Source of the DNA: Gemmatimonadaceae bacterium
GTDB taxonomy: Bacteria; Gemmatimonadota; Gemmatimonadetes; Gemmatimonadales; Gemmatimonadaceae
Assembly (NCBI GenBank): GCA_019186945.1
Contig: JABAQJ010000006.1
Span: 62,001 to 126,000, forward strand
Length of the DNA: 64,000 nt
Direction: 5' to 3'
The notes under the pieces are model-generated. The model saw only the letters and a list, made by a program, of their open reading frames with translations, was not told the origin of the DNA and made no database searches. Shown one piece after another: positions 57,330 to 64,000 of this stretch; the first letter of the stretch is position 1, and each line of letters begins with the position of its first letter. Both the position numbers and the translations under genes were made by a program.

Positions 57330-58877
57330 TCAGGGCTTGCGGAGCCGTGCCGCGGTACGTTTCGCCAGCCAGCCGCGCGCACCGGTCCAGACGACGATCG
57401 TGCCGCAGTCGACAGTCTGAAACTCGGGAGGTGCTTCCATGCGGCGGGGATAGATCTCGACCGCGCGCACGATATGCGTCGGGATCAGGTCGTTGATGTT
57501 CATTCCGTTGAGTGGCACACGCTGGCCGTCGAGAACGATCAGAGGCTCGCATGCTGCGTCCGGACCGTTACCCTCCATGCGCACGTACGCACCGGACATG
57601 CCGCTCGACGAAATGAGGACGCCACGCGTCCCACGCAGGAGATCCGAGAACTGCTGAGGCGACCGTCGCTCGATCTGCTCGGCATCGAGGAACGCGCCGT
57701 AGCCCTGCCGCCGTCGATACTCGAACGATCCGGGTGACGTGGCCATCCGTGGACGCGTCGCGAGCACACGCACCGTGTCGATCTCGGTCGGGAAGTCCGA
57801 CATGCTCACGTCCGCATGCATCGGCCGCTGCGCGAACAGGTCAATGGCGGTACGCGACGGCACGAAACCGATGGCACGGACTTCCAGCGTGTGCGATCCC
57901 GGAGCGACGTCCCCGATCGCATACTCGCCGTCCGCATTCGTGATCGCGCTGTACCGGGTTCCCCATATGCTCACGCGTGCACCAGCGATCGGATCGCCGT
58001 ACCGGCCGCGGATCGTTCCCGTCAGCCGCACTCGTCCTTCGCGCGTGGGCAGGAGCCCCGTCGCCCCAGCGCGCACGATGCGTCGCCCGTCGGAATCCCC
58101 GAGGACGACCGGATTCTCCGAGCCAACGTCAGCATCGGTCGCGCGAGCGACGGATTGGCTGCTCAGGTACATTCCGCGAAGCAGGATGCCGTGATCGGGA
58201 AGCTCGATCTCGACGAACGATCCGGTGTCCGCGCCAGCACTCACGCGCAGCAGCGCGAGTGAGCGATGCGGAATGCCGCACAGGCCGAACCAACCGCCCG
58301 GACCGGTTACCGTCGTTGCCTGGCGGGTCGCCGCCCGCGCGCCGCTCTCGTCGATGATGATCTCGCTCCACCGGGCGAGGATCTCGGCGTGCTCGCGCGT
58401 GCTGCCGTCTTCGGGACGCAGTACGTAACCGGCGACAAACCCGGACGAATCCTCGAGCGCGGACCGACCGCACGCTGCCTCGACGATCGATCGCGGCGAC
58501 GGCACGGAGAGGTCGAGCCCGTTCGCACCGTCCCCGGGGATCCGAACGCGACGGACAGGCGCCTCCATGCCTAACGAATCGAGCTTGGGATGAAAGAACC
58601 CGACCATCATCGCGCCATCGGGGACGCCCGCGATCTCATAACGACCGTCCACGTCCGCTACGCCGCTCAGCCGCACGGTTCGTTCCGGGTCGACTCCGAG
58701 CAGCATGAGCTGAACGATGGCGCCACCCAGAGGCTGGCGGGCAACGCTGTCGTATACGAACCCGCGAATGACATGCGACGAACGCAAGTCGGCGGGGGCC
58801 TCCTGCGCTCCGGCGCCTCCAACCGCGGTCCCGGCAGCGATCAGGGCAAGCGCGAATACACGGATACGACGGTTCAC
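57330..58877 (-). CDS. Carboxypeptidase-regulatory and TonB-plug domain protein, no barrel
   Basis: A 515-residue exported protein (signal ALALIAAGTAVGGAGAQ). It has an N-terminal CarboxypepD_reg-like domain (IRGFVYDSVARQPLGGAIVQL). A second lies at about 285-370 (LTGTIRGRYGDPIAGARVSIWGT). A plug-like domain ends it (FSDLLRGTRGVLIS, CEPLIVLDGQRVPLNGMNINDL, VRAVEIYPRRMEAPPEFQ). The transmembrane barrel of a TonB-dependent receptor is absent. It starts with GTG and overlaps the 3-hydroxyacyl-CoA dehydrogenase stop (GTGA). It may sit at the outer membrane and work with a separate receptor. Confidence 0.8.
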   Translation of the reverse strand: MNRRIRVFALALIAAGTAVGGAGAQEAPADLRSSHVIRGFVYDSVARQPLGGAIVQLMLLGVDPERTVRLSGVADVDGRYEIAGVPDGAMMVGFFHPKLDSLGMEAPVRRVRIPGDGANGLDLSVPSPRSIVEAACGRSALEDSSGFVAGYVLRPEDGSTREHAEILARWSEIIIDESGARAATRQATTVTGPGGWFGLCGIPHRSLALLRVSAGADTGSFVEIELPDHGILLRGMYLSSQSVARATDADVGSENPVVLGDSDGRRIVRAGATGLLPTREGRVRLTGTIRGRYGDPIAGARVSIWGTRYSAITNADGEYAIGDVAPGSHTLEVRAIGFVPSRTAIDLFAQRPMHADVSMSDFPTEIDTVRVLATRPRMATSPGSFEYRRRQGYGAFLDAEQIERRSPQQFSDLLRGTRGVLISSSGMSGAYVRMEGNGPDAACEPLIVLDGQRVPLNGMNINDLIPTHIVRAVEIYPRRMEAPPEFQTVDCGTIVVWTGARGWLAKRTAARLRKP

Positions 58878-59761
58878 CCCATAAGCGCGTTCGGCTCCGG
58901 TTCGTTGCCGCCGTAGCGGTAAAAACCATTGCCGCTCTTCCGACCGAGATAGCCAGACACGATCATCCGCCGCAGCAAGGGCGGTGGCGCGAACCGGGAA
59001 TCACGATACTCGCTGTACATCGACTCCGCCACACGATGCAGAGTGTCGAGCCCAACGAAATCGCACAGCGCCAGCGGGCCCATCGGCACGCCGGCCCCAA
59101 GGGTCATGCCGAGATCGATGTCTCGCACACTGCCGACTCCCTGCTCGAACGCGCGAATGGCGTCCAGCAGGTAAGGGACGAGCAGGCGGTTCACCACGAA
59201 ACCGGAACTGTCTCGTGTGTCAATCGCGATCTTCCCGATCCGCCGGACGAACTCGTGCGCGAGGGCGTGCGTGCTGTCGCTGGTAGTTACCGTGCGAACT
59301 ATTTCCACCAGCTGCATCACTGGCACAGGACTGAAGAAATGCAGACCAATGAAGCGATCTCCTCGTCGCGTCGCAGCCGCCTGGGCGGCGATCGACAGGC
59401 TCGATGTGTTGGAGGCAAAGACGGTCGCAGGCGGCGCCAGCATGTCGACGGCTGACCAGAGCGCCTTCTTCTCCGCGAGATCCTCGACAATCGCTTCCAC
59501 GATCAGGTCCGCGGATGCCGCTGACCCGAGATCCGTCACAAAACTCACCCTGTTCAGCGCCGCGTCTCTCGCTTCTGCCGTGAGCTCTCCCTTTTCCATT
59601 GCCTTGGACAGCGATCGCTTCACCGCTGTGTGGGCGCGCTCGCATTGCGCGTTCCCGACTTCGCGGCACACGGTGGAGTATCCGCCCACGATCGAGACGT
59701 GGACGATGCCGCTCCCCATCAGTCCACCGCCGAGTACCGCAATGCGTCGGAGTTCGCTCAT
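58874..59761 (-). CDS. 3-hydroxyacyl-CoA (3-hydroxybutyryl-CoA) dehydrogenase
   Basis: A 295-residue NAD-dependent dehydrogenase. The Rossmann motif is IAVLGGGLMGSGIVHVS, with FASNTSSLSI, the catalytic His in GLHFFSPVPVMQLVEIV, and FVVNRLLVPYLLDA. The C-terminal ends GYLGRKSGNGFYRY. It is a stand-alone Hbd/PaaH type, not fused to a hydratase. It is the first gene of the minus-strand operon and would oxidise the 3-hydroxyacyl-CoA formed after ring cleavage of the anthranilate-derived ester. Confidence 0.94.
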   Translation of the reverse strand: MSELRRIAVLGGGLMGSGIVHVSIVGGYSTVCREVGNAQCERAHTAVKRSLSKAMEKGELTAEARDAALNRVSFVTDLGSAASADLIVEAIVEDLAEKKALWSAVDMLAPPATVFASNTSSLSIAAQAAATRRGDRFIGLHFFSPVPVMQLVEIVRTVTTSDSTHALAHEFVRRIGKIAIDTRDSSGFVVNRLLVPYLLDAIRAFEQGVGSVRDIDLGMTLGAGVPMGPLALCDFVGLDTLHRVAESMYSEYRDSRFAPPPLLRRMIVSGYLGRKSGNGFYRYGGNEPEPNALMG

Positions 59762-59790
59762 GGCCAACGTTGATGTCGGGCGCTGCAGAC

Positions 59791-59808
59791 GGACAAGGGT
59801 CAGACCCC
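59791..59808. repeat. GGACAAGGGTCAGACCCC element
   Basis: GGACAAGGGTCAGA is followed by CCCC; it contains the GGGTCAGACCC palindrome related to the cluster at 49.2 kb. The same 14 bases recur at 60714-60727, so the two direct copies bracket the gene at 59862-60710. Confidence 0.65.
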
Positions 59809-59861
59809 TTTTCGGGTTACGTGCTGCCCGCAGCGTCGGAAACGTCAGCGTTCCGTACTGC

Positions 59862-60710
59862 CTACTTCCGCGGAGGTACGAGTATATCGAGGAGGGATGC
59901 GCTCTTCCGTCGTAGCTCTCCGTGCTCCATCCGGTCGAGGATCTGTTCGAGGGCAAGCTGGGCTCGGGAGACCTTCTTCCGCTGCGCGGATGCGAGCCCC
60001 GCAGCCACGGCTGTCCCGATCGCGGCCCAGACACTGCCGACGGCCGCGCCGACCGGAACGGAGGCCCCGGGCACGCTCAGCGTCAACGCGACTAGACCGC
60101 CCGCCCCCAGGATCACGGCGGCGCCAGCGGTTGCGCTCCCCCCGACGCTCCGCCGGCGACTCTGCGAATAGTCCGCATCCAGACGCACGATCGTGCGACC
60201 GTCATCGACGGCGATCGCCGTTGCGCCCACCTCCGCGGCGGAAGTCAGCGCATATGCGCGACCGCCGATGTTGAAACTCGACTGCAGGCCTGACAGGAAG
60301 TCGCGGCGCGCTTCCCACGTGAGACGATCGGTGAAACGGCGCCGCGGCCGCAGCCCTTCTTCCTGTTGCATCCAATCGTCAAGGAGTTCGAGCACGTGGC
60401 TTGGCGCGCCCGGGACGATTCGCGACGCAGTCGCGATCGACGCGCCGAACCACGATCCGATCGTTCCGTGTTCCTCGGGTACTGCTACGCGCGTCCGTTC
60501 CTCGGCCACCGCGCGGCGCATGTATTCGGCAGAGATCCCAACTTCCCTGCCTAACGCCTCAAGCTCGGCGGGCGACATGCCTTCCGATGGTTCGGTTGTC
60601 CCGGCCTGCAGCTCGGCGGCGCGCGCCAGCACACGCTCGAGCGCAGCACGATCCAGCGGCTGTGCGGGGCTCGAAGCCGGAACGTTGGATCGAGAGGAGT
60701 CGTCGGCCAT
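59862..60710 (-). CDS. Membrane-associated hypothetical protein
   Basis: A 282-residue protein. The N-terminal part has a short helical module (LERVLARAAELQAG, LEALGREVGISAEYMRRAVAEE). A soluble middle region follows, with a pair of hydrophobic segments at about 195-240 (GAAVILGAGGLVALTLSVPG, GAAVGSVWAAIGTAVAAGL) and a basic C-terminal tail. The opening module occurs in other small proteins of this phylum, but I know no function. ATG 60710 lies 12 bases after the upstream stop, so it is cotranscribed with the 60723 gene. Two copies of GGACAAGGGTCAGA flank it. Confidence 0.6.
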   Translation of the reverse strand: MADDSSRSNVPASSPAQPLDRAALERVLARAAELQAGTTEPSEGMSPAELEALGREVGISAEYMRRAVAEERTRVAVPEEHGTIGSWFGASIATASRIVPGAPSHVLELLDDWMQQEEGLRPRRRFTDRLTWEARRDFLSGLQSSFNIGGRAYALTSAAEVGATAIAVDDGRTIVRLDADYSQSRRRSVGGSATAGAAVILGAGGLVALTLSVPGASVPVGAAVGSVWAAIGTAVAAGLASAQRKKVSRAQLALEQILDRMEHGELRRKSASLLDILVPPRK

Positions 60711-60713
60711 TTC

Positions 60714-60727
60714 GGACAAGGGTCAGA
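60714..60727. repeat. Second copy of GGACAAGGGTCAGA
   Basis: Identical over 14 bases to 59791-59804 and in the same orientation; the palindrome half after it has decayed. It spans the stop codon of the gene at 60723 and the leader of the next gene. Confidence 0.6.
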
Positions 60728-61916
60728 TACCGCCCAGAATGATATCGATCTGGCGGGCCACGGCGTCACGCACGGCGTCGGGAAGGGAAAAGCTGCGCTC
60801 GAACGCAGATGTGGGGTCGCCATCGGGAACACGGGCCCTGGCGATTCGGAGGTAGTAACGCTGGTATTCCGGCACCAGGTCCGGCGCAACGTGCGCAAGG
60901 ATGATCGCTCCACCCCGGACCGCCGCCAGGCTCGCATACCGGTCCGCCGTCCCGTCCCGCTGTTCCGCCGGTGTGGTTTGATCGCGCACCGCGACCGCCG
61001 AGGGCGCACCCGCGATCTCGTGAAGGAACACGAAGACCGGCTCGTTCGCGGCGGCGTCATCGTCCGGGAACGGGACCGCCACGTAGTTCTCGCGCCGGTT
61101 CACGCTGACCGTCCGCCCCTCGCCGCCTAACGTAAGCGAGAGCAGCACCTCTCCGTCGTCCTCCTGGACGTTGGTGAGGAATCGCTCCAGGCGACCGCGG
61201 AACCTCGTACGCCACGCGAGCTCAAACGTCGTTCGCGCTCCCTCGCGCGCCCTCGTCTCCGCCAGCCAGTATTCGCCATAGAAGCGGGTTCGCTCGTCGT
61301 CGAGCGCATGGACGAACGACCGCGCCCATTCGCGATCCCTTCGCTGCGGGAAGCTGGCTGCGAACGTCGCCACGACTTGTGCCGAGGCCTGGTCCCGTGC
61401 GCGCCGCGGGTTGCCGTCGGCGCTGAGGAACAGATCGAACCCCTCCCTCATCTCCTCCCATGTCTGGAAATAGAGCGGAAGAAATTGCGCGGAGATCAGG
61501 CGCGGATTCGCGTCGATGTAGGATGACAGCCGCTCGCGTGAGGCGTCGAGCGTAGTGGTCACGCGTCGCTCGCGTCGCACAGCCTCGATGTGTGTCCGGT
61601 ATCCCGGCCGAAAATATGGGACGAGGGTGGAATCGGCCTGCAGCATCGCGAAGCCATGCAACCAGAGATCGACGTGCTCGCGAGCATAGACACGCCAGGT
61701 CATGTCGCGAGCGGAAGTGCGCGTCCCCATGTCCTTGCCAGGCGCAGCCGGCGTCCCGGCGATCGTGCCGGGTGGCGGCCCCGTATTCGGTGCGGGAGTG
61801 GCCTCGACCAGTACTGGTCCTTGCGGCGCACAACCGAGAGCCAGCGCGACTAGCATGGAGCGCCCCCAGCGTTTCGACAACGGAACCTCGGGAATGCCGA
61901 CTATCGACAAGGACAC
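60723..61916 (-). CDS. Lipoprotein of unknown function
   Basis: A 397-residue protein. The start is GTG 61916, giving a basic leader (SKRWGRSM) and a lipobox-like ALGCAPQ; ATG 61856 is an alternative. A Pro/Gly/Thr-rich linker (about 35-65) leads to a helix-rich domain (WRVYAREHVDLWLHGFAML, FYGEYWLAETRAREGARTTFELA) and a strand-rich end. A FVFLHEIAG segment looks faintly like a metallopeptidase HExxx site, but the second ligand motif is not seen. No family that I can name. Confidence 0.6.
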   Translation of the reverse strand: MSLSIVGIPEVPLSKRWGRSMLVALALGCAPQGPVLVEATPAPNTGPPPGTIAGTPAAPGKDMGTRTSARDMTWRVYAREHVDLWLHGFAMLQADSTLVPYFRPGYRTHIEAVRRERRVTTTLDASRERLSSYIDANPRLISAQFLPLYFQTWEEMREGFDLFLSADGNPRRARDQASAQVVATFAASFPQRRDREWARSFVHALDDERTRFYGEYWLAETRAREGARTTFELAWRTRFRGRLERFLTNVQEDDGEVLLSLTLGGEGRTVSVNRRENYVAVPFPDDDAAANEPVFVFLHEIAGAPSAVAVRDQTTPAEQRDGTADRYASLAAVRGGAIILAHVAPDLVPEYQRYYLRIARARVPDGDPTSAFERSFSLPDAVRDAVARQIDIILGGI

Positions 61917-61974
61917 CGGAACCTGTCTGCAAGGAACCTCCCGTACCCGCGCTGCGGGACTACGGTTCGCCTCG

Positions 61975-62742
61975 CTACGCGTTGTCTCTTCCGCACGTTA
62001 TGCAGTAGCGCCAGCCGATTTCGAGCTCGGTATTACAGGCGGGGCAATGCTTGACGGTCAGGTCGTGCCCGCAATGCGGACAGAAACGGACTTCCTTCCC
62101 CTCCGGCAGCTGCCCGCCACAAAACCGGCACATCGGGTTGACTTCCATCGTATTGTGGCTGCCGAGCGTCTTTGCGGCGCCGGCATACTGCGGCTGGGCG
62201 CTCAGCGGGGTGGGAGGAAGGGGCTGTGGCGCCACGGGGGACAGGTGTTCCTCGGGCGCAGCAGGCGATGACGCACTGCTGGTGAAAAGGAGTTCGGTAG
62301 CACGAGCGGCTACTTCCGCCTGATCCGTTCGTTCGTTCGAGGTGGGCATTGCACGGGCATATTCCGGCATGGCTGGCAGAGCCGGTTGGGCGTCGAGCAG
62401 GCGGAGCGCCTCGGGAACGAGCGACACAGTCGATGTCGCGAATGCGCGGTAAGCCGAAAGGTCGGGGTTTCGCGACTCGAGCTCCGAACGCAGCGTCCGC
62501 TGCATCTCGTCGTCGCCGGTAAGATACCCACGCGCCCCGGACAGGAGCTTCGTCAGCGCCAACTCGTAGTCCTCGTTTGTGTCCAGCGCGAGTTCGCGGC
62601 GATTGTGACGGTACGGGACGATCTGCTGGTAGATCTGCGACACTTCGAACGAACGAGACAACAGCTCTGGGTAGGCTGCTCGTACGTTCTGCACAAGGCG
62701 GCGAAAGATGCGGTCGAGTTCGTCCATGGGGTTCTGTTGCAT
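61975..62742 (-). CDS. Double zinc-ribbon protein
   Basis: A 255-residue protein from ATG 62742. The N-terminal half is helical (DELDRIFRRLVQNVRAAYPE, SQIYQQIVPYRHNRRELAL). A Pro/Ala/Ser-rich linker follows (about 130-185), and the C-terminus has four CxxC knuckles: CRFCGG, CPHCGH, CPACN and CITCGR, which is two zinc ribbons (DZR type). A longer frame to 62841 would overlap the RNase HI gene by 71 bases, so I prefer 62742. It is probably a scaffold or nucleic-acid-binding protein. Confidence 0.7.
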   Translation of the reverse strand: MQQNPMDELDRIFRRLVQNVRAAYPELLSRSFEVSQIYQQIVPYRHNRRELALDTNEDYELALTKLLSGARGYLTGDDEMQRTLRSELESRNPDLSAYRAFATSTVSLVPEALRLLDAQPALPAMPEYARAMPTSNERTDQAEVAARATELLFTSSASSPAAPEEHLSPVAPQPLPPTPLSAQPQYAGAAKTLGSHNTMEVNPMCRFCGGQLPEGKEVRFCPHCGHDLTVKHCPACNTELEIGWRYCITCGRDNA

Positions 62743-62770
62743 GCCGTGAGCTGCCAGTCTGTCCGTGTAG

Positions 62771-63388
62771 TCAGTGACGTCGTTCGCCTGCAGGCGGTAA
62801 CCCTGGAGACGGCCGGAACTCACTGGTTGCCGGGAAGTCATCCGGTTTCAGCGGAGGATCCCGCTTCGCCAGCCACTCGTCGAACTGGCTGTCGACGAGC
62901 CCGGGCGAGTCGCAGAGAGTCTCGGCGGCTCGAACGGCGAGGTCGTTCGCATATTCGTTTTGGGCGTGCCCATTGTGTCCGCGAACCCAGCGCCAGGCAA
63001 TCTCGTGCGAAGCTGCCGCGCTCACGGCCTCCCTCCAGAGATCGAGGTTCTCGATAGCGCCGGACTTGCGCCGCCAGCCGCGACGCGCCCAATCGTGAAC
63101 CCATTTCGTCATTCCGTCGACGATATAGCGGGAGTCGGTCGTGAACACGATACGAAAGGTCGATCCTTTGCGCGATAGTGCCCGGCATGCCTCGATGACG
63201 GAGCGCAGCGCCATGCGGTTGTTCGTGGTCGCGCGTTCTGCTACCCAGAGGTCACGGCGCACGAGCGGCCCGTCGGGTCGGGCATACTCGACGAGTACAC
63301 CTGCGCCGCCGGGATTCTCTCCTTCGCGACCGTTCCCGAGGCAGGATTCATCCGCATAGACGGCGACCAGAGGCAGAGAGGCTACCAT
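62771..63388 (-). CDS. RNase HI-family protein with altered active site
   Basis: A 205-residue RNase H-fold protein. The first Asp is kept (VYADESCLGN, Asp13), as are TTDSRYIVDGMTKWVHDW (Asp85) and the WVRGHNGH loop. Compared with E. coli RNase HI (TNNRMEL and NERCDELA), this protein has TNNRMAL and NEYANDLA. The second catalytic Glu is therefore Ala60, and the fourth Asp is Asn148 with Asp149 one place later. A C-terminal tail of about 45 residues is added. Activity on RNA-DNA hybrids is doubtful without biochemical proof. Its ATG overlaps the upstream stop by 7 bases. Confidence 0.85.
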   Translation of the reverse strand: MVASLPLVAVYADESCLGNGREGENPGGAGVLVEYARPDGPLVRRDLWVAERATTNNRMALRSVIEACRALSRKGSTFRIVFTTDSRYIVDGMTKWVHDWARRGWRRKSGAIENLDLWREAVSAAASHEIAWRWVRGHNGHAQNEYANDLAVRAAETLCDSPGLVDSQFDEWLAKRDPPLKPDDFPATSEFRPSPGLPPAGERRH

Positions 63389-63603
63389 TGGACGATCTCG
63401 AATCCCTCGATCTCCGCAAGTCCAAGTATGACGGACTCTCCTGTAGATGGATGTCGCGCCTCGATGGCTTCGCCTCCGGAGCGGGCGAACACGCGGATCG
63501 GGACCACGACGAGTTCCATCCCATGTTTCAGGACGGCGATGCGGCGGCCGACGCGGATTGCGTGTTCGAGAGCGTCGTAGTCGTCCGGTGTCAGAGTGGC
63601 CAT
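63382..63603 (-). CDS. Small conserved hypothetical protein
   Basis: A 73-residue protein starting MATLTPDDYDALEHAIRVGRR, with a beta-rich centre (IAVLKHGMELVVVPIRVF) and end (VILGLAEIEGFEIV). GGGAG five bases before ATG 63603 supports the start over GTG 63621. It overlaps the upstream peptidase stop by 13 bases and the downstream RNase HI start by 7. The fold looks like a small barrel; no function is known. Confidence 0.65.
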   Translation of the reverse strand: MATLTPDDYDALEHAIRVGRRIAVLKHGMELVVVPIRVFARSGGEAIEARHPSTGESVILGLAEIEGFEIVQW

Positions 63604-64000
63604 GTCGCTCCCGTGGCGCACCAGGTAGTTGCCAGTCGCGTCAGCACCCGGGTCGCCCTCTCGATTTCATCGATTTTCACCCACTCGTCGGCGGAGTGCG
63701 CAAGCGCGATGTCCCCCGGTCCAAAGCAGATCGTGGGGATACCGGCGGCGTTCAGCAGGGCCGCGTCCGTCCAGGCGGACATGCCGTCGTATCGAATCGA
63801 CTCGTTCTCCTGCAGCATCGCGTGGCCTAACGAGCGAACGATCGGTGCGTCGATCGGAACGTCGCTTGGCTCCTGGGAGAAGACGTGCCGAACGGTCGCG
63901 GAAAACCCTCCAGTGCGCCGGCCCAGTCGTGCGCACGCATCGCGGACTTCGCCCAACGCATCGTCCGGCGACTCGCCTGGAAGCGTTCGCCTCTCGATCG
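63591..64000 (-). CDS. M20-family deacylase, C-terminal part (runs off the window)
   Basis: The last 135 or so residues of an ArgE/DapE-type zinc amidohydrolase. The dimerisation-domain remnant begins RRTLPGESPDD. The catalytic-domain end has WTDAALLNAAGIPTICFGPGDIALAHSADEWV, where the His is the final metal ligand. It resembles acetylornithine deacetylase or succinyl-diaminopimelate desuccinylase, but the N-terminal part needed to decide is outside. It is first of the overlapping run with the genes at 63603 and 63388. Confidence 0.85.
   Translation of the reverse strand, partial: IERRTLPGESPDDALGEVRDACARLGRRTGGFSATVRHVFSQEPSDVPIDAPIVRSLGHAMLQENESIRYDGMSAWTDAALLNAAGIPTICFGPGDIALAHSADEWVKIDEIERATRVLTRLATTWCATGATWPL

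Noticed and set aside
60723-61916. Zinc metallopeptidase site (HEIAG) in the lipoprotein
   Set aside because: Only half of a HExxH motif and no downstream ligand; probably coincidence.

Overview
The window is about 65% GC and densely coded on both strands. The gene set fits a free-living aerobic member of the Gemmatimonadota. Supporting features are a CBM9-like/DUF5916 outer-membrane protein, a tricorn-type S41 peptidase, a DUF1501/DUF1800 pair, small TonB-plug-like lipoproteins, Big_2 and repeat-propeller lipoproteins, ThyX, and an anthraniloyl-CoA operon. This is inferred from gene content; there is no rRNA marker here. I saw no tRNA, rRNA, CRISPR array, prophage or insertion sequence.

Layout. 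0-4 kb: efflux adaptor with the start of a permease (minus), then nadA-nadC and a zinc-ribbon microprotein (plus). 4-15 kb: Big_2 lipoprotein, DUF255 thioredoxin-like protein, M20 peptidase, two outer-membrane proteins, c-type cytochromes and a PlsC-like acyltransferase. 15-25.5 kb: tricorn peptidase, argJ, a propeller/gamma-glutamyltransferase fusion, msrB and rho. 25.9-33 kb: a kinase-like protein without an ATPase domain, a TPR protein, a class A PBP and the DUF1501/DUF1800 pair. 33-38 kb: a deleted cheA remnant coupled to cheR, an OmpR-type regulator and an EF-G2-type GTPase. 38-44 kb: a 13-repeat propeller lipoprotein, a plug-like lipoprotein and an overlapping GNAT plus two ATP-grasp ligase operon. 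44-50 kb: thyX, a FAD oxidase, a secreted protein of unknown role, a TonB-type protein and a repeat-bearing gap. 50-59.8 kb: a minus-strand operon for aerobic 2-aminobenzoate (anthranilate) breakdown through CoA esters. It carries ligase, monooxygenase/reductase, acyl-CoA dehydrogenase, enoyl-CoA hydratase and 3-hydroxyacyl-CoA dehydrogenase, and it is interrupted by a toxin/immunity-like pair and a plug-like protein. 59.8-64 kb: a tightly packed minus-strand run ending in an atypical RNase HI and a partial M20 peptidase.

Most promising for novelty: the toxin/immunity-like pair inside the catabolic operon, the three-gene ATP-grasp/GNAT operon, the GGT domain sitting where a tricorn protease domain would be, the cheA remnant still coupled to cheR, and an over-represented CGTTAGG heptamer that accounts for much of the rare TTA leucine codon use.
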